A DNA stretch of 64,000 nt from Butyrivibrio sp. (GTDB lineage: Bacteria; Bacillota; Clostridia; Lachnospirales; Lachnospiraceae), in assembly GCF_017433805.1 (NCBI RefSeq), contig NZ_JAFRGN010000046.1:1-64000 (forward strand), given 5' to 3'. Below the pieces are notes generated by a model. It had not been told where the DNA came from, ran no database searches, and saw nothing but the letters and a program-made list of their open reading frames with translations. Position numbers and translations under genes: made by a program. This document shows, one piece after another, positions 52,893-59,947 of the stretch (its first letter is position 1; each line of letters starts with the position of its first letter).

Positions 52893-52935
52893 CTCATCAG
52901 GAAAAAGAATTTTCTTTTTCCTGGTGAGTTATTTA
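52893..52935 (+). terminator. Terminator after deoD
   Basis: CTCATCAGGAAAAAGA / TCTTTTTCCTGGTGAG stem followed by TTATTTATT; also immediately upstream of the phosphatase gene, so it may partly insulate it. Confidence 0.75.
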
Positions 52936-52939
52936 TTAT

Positions 52940-53650
52940 ATGAGACTCATTTTTGTAAGGCACGGAGAGCCAAACTACGCCGACGATTGTCTCACAGACA
53001 ACGGAATAGTTCAGGCTAAAGCGACAGCTAAGAGACTTGAAAAAGAAAATATAAAGAAAATCTACTCATCCCCAATGGGAAGAGCAGTTAAGACTGCCTC
53101 TTTTACAGCAGAAGATCATGACCTAGATGTTACAACTCTTGATTTCATGCATGAAATCGACTGGGGAGATAAGAGAGAAATCTCAAATGATGATTCTGAC
53201 ATTATCCCATTTGATGGCCATCCATGGACTCTTGGATATAAGCTTCTTACTGAGAATCAGGAATACATCGGTGGTAACAATTGGGAGCAGCATCCATATT
53301 TCAAGAACAATAGATGCATGAACTCTTTTGATAAGATTTCAGTAGGTATAGACGAGATTCTGTCTGGATACGGACTTAAGCGCCACAACGGATATTATCT
53401 ATGCGAAGAAGAGAATCAGGATACCATAGCTCTTTTTGCTCACGGTGGATCAGGTGCAGTAATGTTCTCGCACGTATTAAACATTCCATTTCCAGTTGCA
53501 CTTACCATGCTTCCTTATGGTGTTTGCTCAGTATCTGTGCTTGCTTTTGATGGATGCGAAGGAGATATGGTCATTCCAAGATTTGAGATTTTCAATGATA
53601 TGCGCCATCTTGAGAACATAGCAAAAGAGAAGATGAATTTTGATAAGTAA
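52940..53650 (+). CDS. Histidine phosphatase family protein (phosphoglycerate mutase-like)
   Basis: 236 residues. The catalytic LIFVRHGEPNY motif opens the protein; IKKIYSSPMGRAVKTA holds a second phosphate-binding Arg and FAHGGSGAVM the distal His. The roughly 50-residue insertion between these blocks (WGDKREISN to NRCMNSFDK) probably forms the substrate lid. Likely a broad phosphatase; the substrate is unknown. It starts directly after the deoD terminator without a strong ribosome binding site. Confidence 0.88.
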   Translation: MRLIFVRHGEPNYADDCLTDNGIVQAKATAKRLEKENIKKIYSSPMGRAVKTASFTAEDHDLDVTTLDFMHEIDWGDKREISNDDSDIIPFDGHPWTLGYKLLTENQEYIGGNNWEQHPYFKNNRCMNSFDKISVGIDEILSGYGLKRHNGYYLCEEENQDTIALFAHGGSGAVMFSHVLNIPFPVALTMLPYGVCSVSVLAFDGCEGDMVIPRFEIFNDMRHLENIAKEKMNFDK

Positions 53651-53665
53651 TAATCAGCAAGAACG

Positions 53666-53692
53666 GAGCTTACTTGATTAGAGTAAGCTCTT
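53666..53692 (+). terminator. Terminator after the histidine phosphatase gene
   Basis: GAGCTTACT / AGTAAGCTC stem with a seven-base loop and a weak T-run (CTTGTGCT). Confidence 0.55.
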
Positions 53693-53714
53693 GTGCTAAT
53701 ATACTATTTGTCAT

Positions 53715-53788
53715 GTTTCCGTAGCTCAGCAGGAGAGAGCGTTCGCCTCCTAAGCGAAAGGTCGTGCGTTCGAATCGCATCGGGAACA
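53715..53788 (+). tRNA. tRNA-Arg (anticodon CCU)
   Basis: All four arms fold: acceptor GTTTCCG/CGGGAAC, D-arm GCTC/GAGC, anticodon stem TTCGC/GCGAA with loop CTCCTAA (anticodon CCT), T-arm GTGCG/CGCAT with TTCGAAT. The discriminator is A and the CCA end is not encoded. It decodes AGG. tRNA-Arg(CCU) is a frequent integration site for mobile elements, and an accessory segment follows. Confidence 0.96.
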
Positions 53789-53793
53789 CTGTA

Positions 53794-53826
53794 AGGAAGC
53801 ACATTTGTAGTGCTTCCTATTTTTTA
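53794..53826 (+). terminator. Terminator of the tRNA gene
   Basis: AGGAAGCAC / GTGCTTCCT stem, seven-base loop, then TATTTTTTATTTT. Confidence 0.92.
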
Positions 53827-53829
53827 TTT

Positions 53830-53913
53830 TCACCCAAAAGGTGGGTGACACTGGGTGACAATTTTCTCAATCTGCTTGTTCTTTTTCATAAGCAGCCATT
53901 CGAGACCTAATAC
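53830..53913 (-). pseudogene. Possible integrase C-terminal remnant beside tRNA-Arg
   Basis: On the minus strand an open frame ends in ..LEWLLMKKNKQIEKIVTQ followed by CHPPFG and a stop. The tail style (VTQCHP) and position, pointing at the 3' end of a tRNA gene, recall tyrosine recombinases of integrative elements, but no catalytic motif is present. The rest of the 326-base gap (53789-54114) has only the palindrome and promoter listed separately. This could be chance coding. Confidence 0.25.
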
Positions 53914-53985
53914 GATAATATTATAACGGCATAAAGTTATAATAAAGAAATCTTGAATGTTCTGGATTATGTCACTGTGAATAGA

Positions 53986-54008
53986 GATATCTACGAATCG
54001 TAGATATC
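53986..54008. promoter_or_regulatory. 23-base palindrome, probable operator of the HTH-membrane gene
   Basis: GATATCTACGA - A - TCGTAGATATC, a perfect inverted repeat of 11-base arms about 107 bases before the HTH gene. A possible extended -10 (TGCTAAAAT) follows within 20 bases, so a bound regulator could block the promoter. Auto-regulation is inferred. Confidence 0.55.
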
Positions 54009-54114
54009 AGTACTATGCTAAAATATACTTATTTCTACGCTTATGAGGTTACAATATACTTAAATATTTCTTACGCTTTAACTGTAACTATTAGTGAGCT
54101 GATAGGAGCAGAAA

Positions 54115-54873
54115 ATGATCAATCAAAAGAAGACAGGACAGTTCATAGCAGATATCAGAAAAGAAAAAGGTCTTACTCAGAGACAACTAGCAGAAGAGAT
54201 TGGAGTAAGTGATAAGGCAATCTCCAGATGGGAAACAGGTCGTGGTATGCCTGATACATCTATAATGCCAGATCTATGCAAAGTTCTTGATATCAGTATT
54301 AATGATCTTTTGTCAGGACAGCGCCTATCCAGCGATGATTATTGCGGAAAGGCGGAAGAAAATATGGTAGAGCTTATAAAAACAAATGAAGATGTTAAAA
54401 GACAAAGCAGAAAAGCCGTTGTTGGAACTGTTGTAGGTATTATTTTGCTGTGTCTTTTTATTTATCTGATTACTCTTGTATCCGGCGGAGTAGGGATGGT
54501 AATTTACTTCATCGATCCTCCATCCTTAATCTCACTGCTTGGAATTCAGCTTATTATCCTTGGCGCTTCAGGGCATTTTGCAGAGTTTTTCAGAAGCTTC
54601 AAACTGCTTTTTTTCTCTAAAAGATATTCCGATGAAGAGCTTATGCTGTTATCAGAAAAATCAGAGTATGCCATAACGTTCGGTATTAGAACTACTCTTT
54701 TAGCAGCCTTATGTGTAGCTCTGATAGGTTTTGTACTTCTCATGCACAACATAGCTGATCCCGCGACCATCGGTCCAAACCTTGCAGTGATGGTGCTTAC
54801 TGCCCTTTATGCTTGTATAATCTCACTCATTTTATTAGTGATTAAGGGAAGACTCCATCGGTTTCATGCGTAG
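54115..54873 (+). CDS. XRE-type HTH regulator fused to a MotA/ExbB-like membrane domain
   Basis: 252 residues. Residues 5-65 are an XRE helix-turn-helix (GLTQRQLAEEIGVSDKAISR WETG region). Residues about 100-250 hold four hydrophobic segments. The first pair reads FIDPPSLISLLGIQLIILG.. then FRSFKLLFFSKRYSDEEL. The second pair ends ADPATIGPNLAVMVLTALYA. These match the pattern of MotA/TolQ/ExbB proton-channel subunits (DPPSLL...FKxxF and DPxxIGPxxAVALLTTLYG) without the large cytoplasmic loop. A membrane-tethered regulator is likely; ion conduction is speculation. AGGAGCAGAAA precedes the ATG. Confidence 0.7.
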   Translation: MINQKKTGQFIADIRKEKGLTQRQLAEEIGVSDKAISRWETGRGMPDTSIMPDLCKVLDISINDLLSGQRLSSDDYCGKAEENMVELIKTNEDVKRQSRKAVVGTVVGIILLCLFIYLITLVSGGVGMVIYFIDPPSLISLLGIQLIILGASGHFAEFFRSFKLLFFSKRYSDEELMLLSEKSEYAITFGIRTTLLAALCVALIGFVLLMHNIADPATIGPNLAVMVLTALYACIISLILLVIKGRLHRFHA

Positions 54874-54913
54874 ACAAAGAAAGGAACTGTTCAGAAATCT
54901 GGACAGTTCTTAT

Positions 54914-55141
54914 TTATGTGAACATATGCATGTTTTCTTCAATAAACTCATATATTATCTTACGAGTTATCTCTTTGCTTATCACATCCCCAGTTTCATG
55001 GGCGTGTTTCTGAAGATTATATATTTCAGTAAATCCTTCTTTTCTAATCAGCATGATAGGGTCGGAATAAAACAAAGTCCCTTCTTTTTCTAAGACACAC
55101 AGCTCATAACCTAAAAGCTTTTTAATAACGATGCAAGCCAT
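54914..55141 (-). CDS. Small hypothetical protein downstream of an HTH regulator
   Basis: 75 residues with no recognised domain: a hydrophobic start (MACIVIKKLLGYELCVL), a central LFYSDPIMLIRKEGF and a charged helical end (KEITRKIIYEFIEEN). It lies six bases after the HTH gene at 55148-55783 and uses GGGAG within that gene's end as ribosome binding site, so the two are coupled. Possible partner or effector of the regulator; not identifiable further. Confidence 0.6.
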   Translation of the reverse strand: MACIVIKKLLGYELCVLEKEGTLFYSDPIMLIRKEGFTEIYNLQKHAHETGDVISKEITRKIIYEFIEENMHMFT

Positions 55142-55147
55142 TACAAG

Positions 55148-55783
55148 TTACTCCCACGCTGGTATCATTTCAACTTTTTTGTTATTCCACATAGCAATAA
55201 GCTGTGACTTATGCTCTTTATACCAGGCTTCTATAACAGGAAGAACGTACTTTGAAAAGCTTCCTGTTATAGTGCCTTCACTTAAGCGTAAACTTCCTTG
55301 AATGTTATCATCGAGGTAATTTATATCTACTGATGGGGCACCTTCAAATTCAGAATCCATAAATACCTCAACATCGCAAAACTCAGCAATCTTCACCATG
55401 GATTTCTTCTCAGTTCTGTCGACATAGTCAGAGAGAAGAGACTTTTCTTTGGCCTTTCGAGCATATTCCAGTAAGTGTTCGCGTTCTAGCCAATCCAAAT
55501 CATTAAATAGTTCTATTAGTTCTCGCTCTTCAGTTCCCTGAGGAATAACCATATAATCCACGTCCCTTCCTCTGTTACTATCTTCCGTGACCCCTGACAA
55601 AAGATATTCAGGAGTAACGCCAAGCGCAGCACATATTACCATTACCTTGTCAGATCCTGGATTTGTATTCTTTTTTCTCCAGTCGCTTATAGTAGTTGTT
55701 GCAATGCCAGTCTTATTTGAAAACTCTTTCTGAGTCATATGCTTTTCTTCAAGCAGATGGAAAATTCTTTGTCCAATTGTCAT
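55148..55783 (-). CDS. XRE-type transcriptional regulator
   Basis: 211 residues. The N-terminal HTH (MTQKEFSNKTGIATTTISDW, to about residue 65) is followed by a helical segment (LIELFNDLDWLEREHLLEYARKA) and a C-terminal alpha/beta part with no recognised family. It may act like phage or integrative-element repressors. It forms a two-gene unit with the 75-residue gene downstream and diverges from the region holding gene debris. Confidence 0.8.
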   Translation of the reverse strand: MTIGQRIFHLLEEKHMTQKEFSNKTGIATTTISDWRKKNTNPGSDKVMVICAALGVTPEYLLSGVTEDSNRGRDVDYMVIPQGTEERELIELFNDLDWLEREHLLEYARKAKEKSLLSDYVDRTEKKSMVKIAEFCDVEVFMDSEFEGAPSVDINYLDDNIQGSLRLSEGTITGSFSKYVLPVIEAWYKEHKSQLIAMWNNKKVEMIPAWE

Positions 55784-55861
55784 CGAAACACCTCTATGAA
55801 ATCGTTAATTACGGATTTATAATAACATTGCCTATTAAAATCGTCAATTACGGATTAGTTG

Positions 55862-56029
55862 GAACCTGAAAATGGACCACCAACCCCGTCCCCCAGGTCC
55901 AATTACAGTTGGGATGGGAAAAAATTTCATGTAAGTCTTAAGGTTCTTGATGGCAAGGACAGCACTACTGTACTGTCTTAGGCAGAATTCTATGTTGTTC
56001 CTGTCAATAATACAACAATTGAGCCGTAG
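55862..56029 (+). pseudogene. Fragment of a degraded secreted-protein-like gene
   Basis: One frame reads WDGKKFHVSLKVLDGKD then STTVLS, a TAG stop at 55979-55981, then AEFYVVPVNNTTIEP and a second stop. The beta-rich, Asn/Thr-rich style suits an extracellular module, but there is no start and no recognisable family. The 441-base gap 55784-56224 otherwise holds the GGGGACGG-type motif at about 55884-55893 (complement strand), the hairpin at 56049 and the MCP promoter region. Confidence 0.35.
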
Positions 56030-56048
56030 TAAAGATCAGGGCGATACT

Positions 56049-56129
56049 GCTAAAACCAATCTTGCATACGGTCAGGCGATAGTTTTCCCATGACTGACTT
56101 CATAACCGGATGCAAGATTGATTTTAGCG
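56049..56129. repeat. Long imperfect hairpin upstream of the MCP gene
   Basis: Arms 56049-56071 and 56106-56128 (GCTAAAACCAATCTTGCAT with ATGCAAGATTGATTTTAGC) pair almost fully, with GTCAG/CTGAC inside the loop. It may be a terminator of the decayed gene before it, or a small mobile repeat. A plain TATAAT box follows at about 56160. Confidence 0.5.
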
Positions 56130-56224
56130 TTATTTAATAATTGTTCACAACGTAATAGTATATAATTATTTTGTCAGTTATTGTACAGTTAAATTCTGTT
56201 TTCATGGCTAAAGGAGATAATTAT

Positions 56225-57673
56225 ATGACACCTGACCAGTATGCAAGATCAAACAAAAAAGTATTTCAGATCAACCTTATTATTGCCTTTACTGCGCTTT
56301 TAATGGTAGTGCTGGATGCTGCAACACACGGAATGAGTCTGGGGCTTGTTATCGAGATTGTCGCTGTCCTGGCAGGTGTGCTGCAGATGACGGTTGGGTT
56401 TATCAAATTCAGAGAGACCAGGTTTGGCGCAGTGGTCATTCTGGGAGGTCCGACTCTTTACTATATCATTATCATGATAATACAAAATGATATGATTTTT
56501 TATGCATTCGCGATACCGGTAATGCTGTCGTGTATTCTTTATCTGGACTTAAGGCTCTATGTGGTGGGACAGATGACTATGACCATAGGCGGACTTATTG
56601 TCCTGGTCAGAAATCTTATTGCTACAGGTTCGATACCCAGGGACCATTTTGTGGCCGGTTTCATAATCATTCTTGCGGGAATTGCCGGAATAGAGTCGCT
56701 TAAGATGAGGCGGGCCCTGGTAAGAGAGGACGACGAGGCCATCAAGAAAGGGCAGGAGACCCAGGAAAAGACCCGTATCCAGATGGTGGAGATTGCCAAG
56801 GAAATTACGGGGCTGTTTGATGAGGCCCATGGGGAAGTCGATGAGTTAAAGAGCATCATAGGAAGAAACCACGATGGCATGAGGGAAATTGCGGGCAGCA
56901 CAGGAAATACCGCAGCTGCCGTGACAGAGCAGTCACATCAGATAGCAGATATCCATGAGCAAACGGAAGTGGCTGATGCCAAGAGAAATCAGATGGTTGA
57001 GATGTCCGAGAGCACGCAGAAAGCCGTTATTGATGGGACTAAGGTCATCGACCAGCTCAAGGACAAGACCGCAAATGTTGTTGAGATGAGTGATAAGACG
57101 GTGGCATCCACAAAAGCTGTCACTGAGAAGGTCGAAAAGGTTGAGAAGATTGTCGGTTCCATCATATCGATATCAAAGCAGACCAATCTTCTTGCGCTCA
57201 ATGCTTCAATTGAGGCAGCGCGTGCGGGAGCAGCCGGGAAAGGTTTCGTTGTGGTTGCCGATGAGATAAGGCAGCTGTCGGAGCAGACCAGCAGTGCTTC
57301 AAATCAGATCACCAGCATCATGCAGGAGCTTTCCGCTGATGTTCAGAATGCGGTAGACTCTACCAATGCGGCAGCTGAGTCTGTCAAGGCTCAGGACATT
57401 CTTATCAGAGAGACCGCAGATACTTTTGAAGAGATCGGGGAGAACGTTGGAAACCTTATAGGAAGATTTAATGATATTGGTACTTCCATAGAAGCTATAG
57501 GAAGAAGTGCAACGGAGATCAATAATAATATTGCGAGCCTCGCCGCCACAAGTGAGCAGGTGGCATCTTTGTCCAGTATGAACGAAGAGGGAGCAAGGAC
57601 AGCGGTGGAGAAATTTGATGAGTTTGATATTCTGCTGAAGGGGATATATGATCAGGCGCAGAGGCTGAAATAA
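56225..57673 (+). CDS. Methyl-accepting chemotaxis protein with membrane sensor
   Basis: About 482 residues from the ATG preceded by AAGGAG; an in-frame extension of 18 residues is unsupported. Residues 15-165 hold about six hydrophobic helices with very short loops, so there is no large extracellular sensor domain. The remainder is a cytoplasmic coiled-coil signalling domain whose hairpin tip is [24 protein letters not shown], interrupted here only for description ([19 protein letters not shown]). It should control CheA; no che or flagellar genes are in the window. Its codon use is noticeably more GC-rich than its neighbours and it is flanked by GGGGACGG repeats, which suggests transfer. Confidence 0.88.
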   Translation: MTPDQYARSNKKVFQINLIIAFTALLMVVLDAATHGMSLGLVIEIVAVLAGVLQMTVGFIKFRETRFGAVVILGGPTLYYIIIMIIQNDMIFYAFAIPVMLSCILYLDLRLYVVGQMTMTIGGLIVLVRNLIATGSIPRDHFVAGFIIILAGIAGIESLKMRRALVREDDEAIKKGQETQEKTRIQMVEIAKEITGLFDEAHGEVDELKSIIGRNHDGMREIAGSTGNTAAAVTEQSHQIADIHEQTEVADAKRNQMVEMSESTQKAVIDGTKVIDQLKDKTANVVEMSDKTVASTKAVTEKVEKVEKIVGSIISISKQTNLLALNASIEAARAGAAGKGFVVVADEIRQLSEQTSSASNQITSIMQELSADVQNAVDSTNAAAESVKAQDILIRETADTFEEIGENVGNLIGRFNDIGTSIEAIGRSATEINNNIASLAATSEQVASLSSMNEEGARTAVEKFDEFDILLKGIYDQAQRLK

Positions 57674-57692
57674 TGTAATACCGGTCAGGGCA

Positions 57693-57720
57693 GTCACGGG
57701 GACGGGAAGTCACGGGGACG
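57693..57720. repeat. Tandem GTCACGGGGACGG repeat
   Basis: AGTCACGGGGACGG occurs twice, 57692-57704 and 57707-57720, at the left edge of the MITE-like element. The same GGGGACGG core occurs as its complement near 55884-55893 and 57971-57980. Confidence 0.6.
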
Positions 57721-57980
57721 GTTCCAATGTCATTTAGATAAGAAAATGCAGTAAATGCGAAATAGGCACGCTACGTTCTTCAGATTACACAGTAGCGTGG
57801 ATATCTACGTGACACAGCTTTATCTTTAGACTGTTATCACGTATTTTCGCAATGATTTTCTGGCATTCTACGTGATACACCCCCGTTAATAAAGAGCAGC
57901 ATCTCACGTAAACGCTATAAATATCATGCTTGTTGCTCTGTCACATCTTTTTCTTATCTAAATGACATTGACCCCGTCCC
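57714..57980. mobile_element. MITE-like element with 33-base terminal inverted repeats
   Basis: Left end 57714-57746 and right end 57948-57980 are inverted repeats; 22 consecutive bases (from CAATGTCATTTAGATAAG onward) match perfectly and the outer GGGACGG is shared. The 200-base interior has no ORF but has hairpins CACGCTAC/GTAGCGTG and AGAGCA/TGCTCT and several TCACGTA/TACGTGA copies in both directions. No transposase and no clear target duplication are seen. It could move in trans, or be a REP-type structured repeat. Confidence 0.65.
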
Positions 57981-58026
57981 TCTGGCCCATTGAACAACAA
58001 GATTGAACAACAATTTGATAAAATGA

Positions 58027-58055
58027 TTGACAACTTAGAATATGACGATTATACT
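58027..58055 (+). promoter_or_regulatory. Promoter of the GNAT leader RNA
   Basis: TTGACA, 17-base spacer, TATACT: near-consensus. It lies 35 bases before the 36-codon leader ORF. Confidence 0.8.
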
Positions 58056-58089
58056 TTCACTTAATATTTGAAAGGAAGCAGCAATTATC

Positions 58090-58200
58090 ATGATGAACAG
58101 AAATCTCGTCGATTTAAATAATGTCGATAATAATCTCATGAATAATTTTCATGGGTTTGTTTTGATATGTTACGATGAGACGAAGCGCATTATGAATTGA
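58090..58200 (+). CDS. Small ORF (36 residues), possible leader peptide of the GNAT gene
   Basis: MMNRNLVDLNNVDNNLMNNF then HGFVLICYDETKRIMN and a stop. GAAAGGAAG lies ten bases upstream. It sits between a strong promoter and a strong terminator that precedes the GNAT gene by 28 bases. Its codons for YDE contain GATGAG (58174-58179), complementary to CTCATC in the terminator 5' arm. No family is recognised. It may be a leader peptide or just a small protein. Confidence 0.5.
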   Translation: MMNRNLVDLNNVDNNLMNNFHGFVLICYDETKRIMN

Positions 58201-58230
58201 ATTTGGGATAATTCATTTATAGCTAGATAT

Positions 58231-58269
58231 TAGCCTCATCAGACAATATGTTTGATGGGGCTATTTTTT
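58231..58269 (+). terminator. Terminator or attenuator upstream of the GNAT gene
   Basis: Thirteen continuous pairs (TAGCCTCATCAGA / TTTGATGGGGCTA, with G-U pairs), a seven-base loop and TTTTTT. A 7-base-pair hairpin ATGAATT/AATTCAT lies just before it at 58192-58216. Confidence 0.88.
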
Positions 58270-58296
58270 ATCAAAAAGGGGAAGGAGTTTTGTAGT

Positions 58297-58824
58297 ATGG
58301 AAGAGTTAGTGTTAGTAAGACCAGATGGAGCGTACGCTGAGCAGATCAAGGAATATAGGCAGGAATTCCTGGATGCGGGAAGTTCCATGGATGGAACAGG
58401 AATGCTCCGTAGAATTGAAGATCCTTATGAGTGGATCAGGGTTTGCGAAGAGTTCAATTCTGAAGAAACAGTTCCTGAAGGAAAGGTTCCAAGCACGCTT
58501 TTCATGTGCATACGTAAGGACGATAACAGAATAGTTGGAATGCTTGATATGCGCCACAGACTCAATGACTATCTGAGGAACTTCGGCGGAAATATTGGCT
58601 ATTCCATAAGACCATCAGAGCGTAGAAAAGGCTATGCCAAGAAGATGCTGAGTCTTGTACTACCATACTGCAGGGAACTTGGTCTTGATAAAGTTATGAT
58701 AAGCTGCAATGTCGACAATGAGGGTTCAAGGAGAACTATTCTGGCTAACGGCGGCGTTTATGAGGGAACTTCTCATGAGCCAGATGAAGATATGGACCTT
58801 GAGAGATACTGGATCACATTATGA
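58297..58824 (+). CDS. GNAT family N-acetyltransferase
   Basis: 175 residues from the ATG preceded by GGAAGGAG; an upstream in-frame start would lie in the terminator. The GNAT core shows IGYSIRPSERRKGYAKKML, where RRKGYA is the acetyl-CoA pyrophosphate loop, and ISCNVDNEGSRRTILANGG. The substrate is unknown: amino acid, drug or protein N-terminus are all possible. It lies 42 bases before a nucleoside phosphorylase gene. Confidence 0.88.
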   Translation: MEELVLVRPDGAYAEQIKEYRQEFLDAGSSMDGTGMLRRIEDPYEWIRVCEEFNSEETVPEGKVPSTLFMCIRKDDNRIVGMLDMRHRLNDYLRNFGGNIGYSIRPSERRKGYAKKMLSLVLPYCRELGLDKVMISCNVDNEGSRRTILANGGVYEGTSHEPDEDMDLERYWITL

Positions 58825-58866
58825 TGGATACCTAATGGTAAAGAAGAATTAATGAAAGGATAACGT

Positions 58867-59631
58867 ATGATAATTACAAACGAATTTCCAGTTTTGGAAT
58901 ATGATGATTGTTCTGCGGAAGTTATTCCACCAGACCATGACTGCAAGGATTTAAAGCTTCCTGAGAAATGTCTTTTTACATTTCTAGGAGACGTGGTTCA
59001 TGAGTACGCTGAGAGGAATAATGCGGAAGTTGTTGAGGAAATGATAAACGTTTCTCACACAACCAAGATATATGTGGTCCATGGGAAAAAAGAGGATTTC
59101 TGCCTTGTGCAGTCACAGATCGGTGCGCCGGCAGCAGTGCAGCTAATGGACGTAGTTGTCAGCTGCGGATGCAAAAAGGTTATTGCAGTTGGCTCCTGTG
59201 GCGTACTGGATGAAATCCCTGAGAATGCTTTCCTTGTGCCAACCAGAGCACTTAGGGATGAAGGAACGTCCTATCATTATGTTCCGGCATCAAGATATAT
59301 CGATCTTGATAGCGAGGCAATAAATGCAATAGAAAAGAGCTTTACTGAGCAGGGACTGCCATTTGTAGCATGTACTACCTGGACTACAGATGCATTCTTT
59401 AGAGAGACCAAGGACATGGTAAAGCACAGGCTTGAAGAAGGTTGCTCTGTTGTAGAGATGGAATGCGCAGCCCTTGCTGCCTGTTGTCAAAAGAGAGGTG
59501 CCAAGTTTGGACAGTTCCTCTTTACAGCAGATTCACTTGCAAATGTCCATGAGTATGACGAGAGAGATTTCGGTACAAGTTCCCATGAGAAAGCTCTTTT
59601 ACTGGGGCTTGAGGTTCTGAAGAGATTCTAA
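58867..59631 (+). CDS. Nucleoside phosphorylase (PNP/UDP family)
   Basis: 254 residues. The family core is clear: VQSQIGAPAAVQLMDVVVSC, IAVGSCGVL, and VVEMECAALAACCQKRGA with the ribose-binding Glu. It resembles uridine phosphorylase-like stand-alone enzymes rather than DeoD, so it probably salvages a pyrimidine or purine nucleoside; the base is not predictable. AAGGATAACGT precedes the ATG. Confidence 0.87.
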   Translation: MIITNEFPVLEYDDCSAEVIPPDHDCKDLKLPEKCLFTFLGDVVHEYAERNNAEVVEEMINVSHTTKIYVVHGKKEDFCLVQSQIGAPAAVQLMDVVVSCGCKKVIAVGSCGVLDEIPENAFLVPTRALRDEGTSYHYVPASRYIDLDSEAINAIEKSFTEQGLPFVACTTWTTDAFFRETKDMVKHRLEEGCSVVEMECAALAACCQKRGAKFGQFLFTADSLANVHEYDERDFGTSSHEKALLLGLEVLKRF

Positions 59632-59632
59632 G

Positions 59633-59661
59633 TTGACAGGAAACTGTATAGGTAATATAGT
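59633..59661 (+). promoter_or_regulatory. Promoter of the MutS2-like gene leader
   Basis: TTGACA, 17-base spacer, TATAGT, directly after the phosphorylase stop codon. Transcription should begin near 59668. Confidence 0.85.
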
Positions 59662-59709
59662 CGAATTAACATAAGATGTGTTAACCATAATATAAAAAAG
59701 AGGAAATTT

Positions 59710-59730
59710 ATGTTAAGTGTTGTAAGATAA
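59710..59730 (+). CDS. Six-codon leader ORF (MLSVVR)
   Basis: ATG TTA AGT GTT GTA AGA TAA with AGAGG six bases upstream. The stop codon abuts the 12-pair hairpin at 59731, so a ribosome halted here would keep that hairpin open. Very short leaders with hydrophobic Val-Val ends occur in erm attenuators (for example IAVV in ErmAL). Translation is inferred, not shown. Confidence 0.5.
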   Translation: MLSVVR

Positions 59731-59893
59731 TTCATTGCAATACGGATATACGATATTGCAATGAGCATAAGGATTCAATGAATCAATACTTATGGGTTAG
59801 TGGTGAAATCTACTGGCTTATTAGATTACGCTTAATAATATTATGGTAAGAACCGCATTTTATGAGGTTATTGTTTGATGTGTCTGATTTTAG

Positions 59894-59930
59894 AACCATG
59901 ATATCTTGGCGTAAGGTATCATGGTTTTTT
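59894..59930 (+). terminator. Attenuator terminator before the MutS2-like gene
   Basis: AACCATGATATC / GGTATCATGGTT stem of 12 pairs, nine-base loop, TTTTTT. It ends 17 bases before the start codon, so most transcripts should stop unless antitermination occurs. Confidence 0.92.
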
Positions 59931-59947
59931 CGTTTTGGAGAATACAG

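Larger units (their letters stand above)
59666..59930 (+). promoter_or_regulatory. Structured attenuator leader of the MutS2-like gene
   Basis: About 260 bases of non-coding RNA with a 6-codon ORF. Hairpins: TTAACA/TGTTAA (59666-59684); a 12-pair stem at 59731-59742 with 59754-59765 beginning at the base after the leader stop; CATAAG/CTTATG (59766-59794) with GATTC/GAATC inside; AACC/GGTT with CAT/ATG (59851-59869). Antiterminator: 59838-59847 can pair with 59895-59904 (ten pairs, one G-U), excluding the terminator. It matches no riboswitch class known to me. Confidence 0.65.

Noticed and set aside
59666-59930. Known riboswitch (purine, lysine, SAM, guanidine) or 6S RNA before the MutS2-like gene
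   Set aside because: None of the conserved cores I know are present, and it lacks the long central-bubble rod of 6S RNA. The leader-ORF attenuator explanation fits better.
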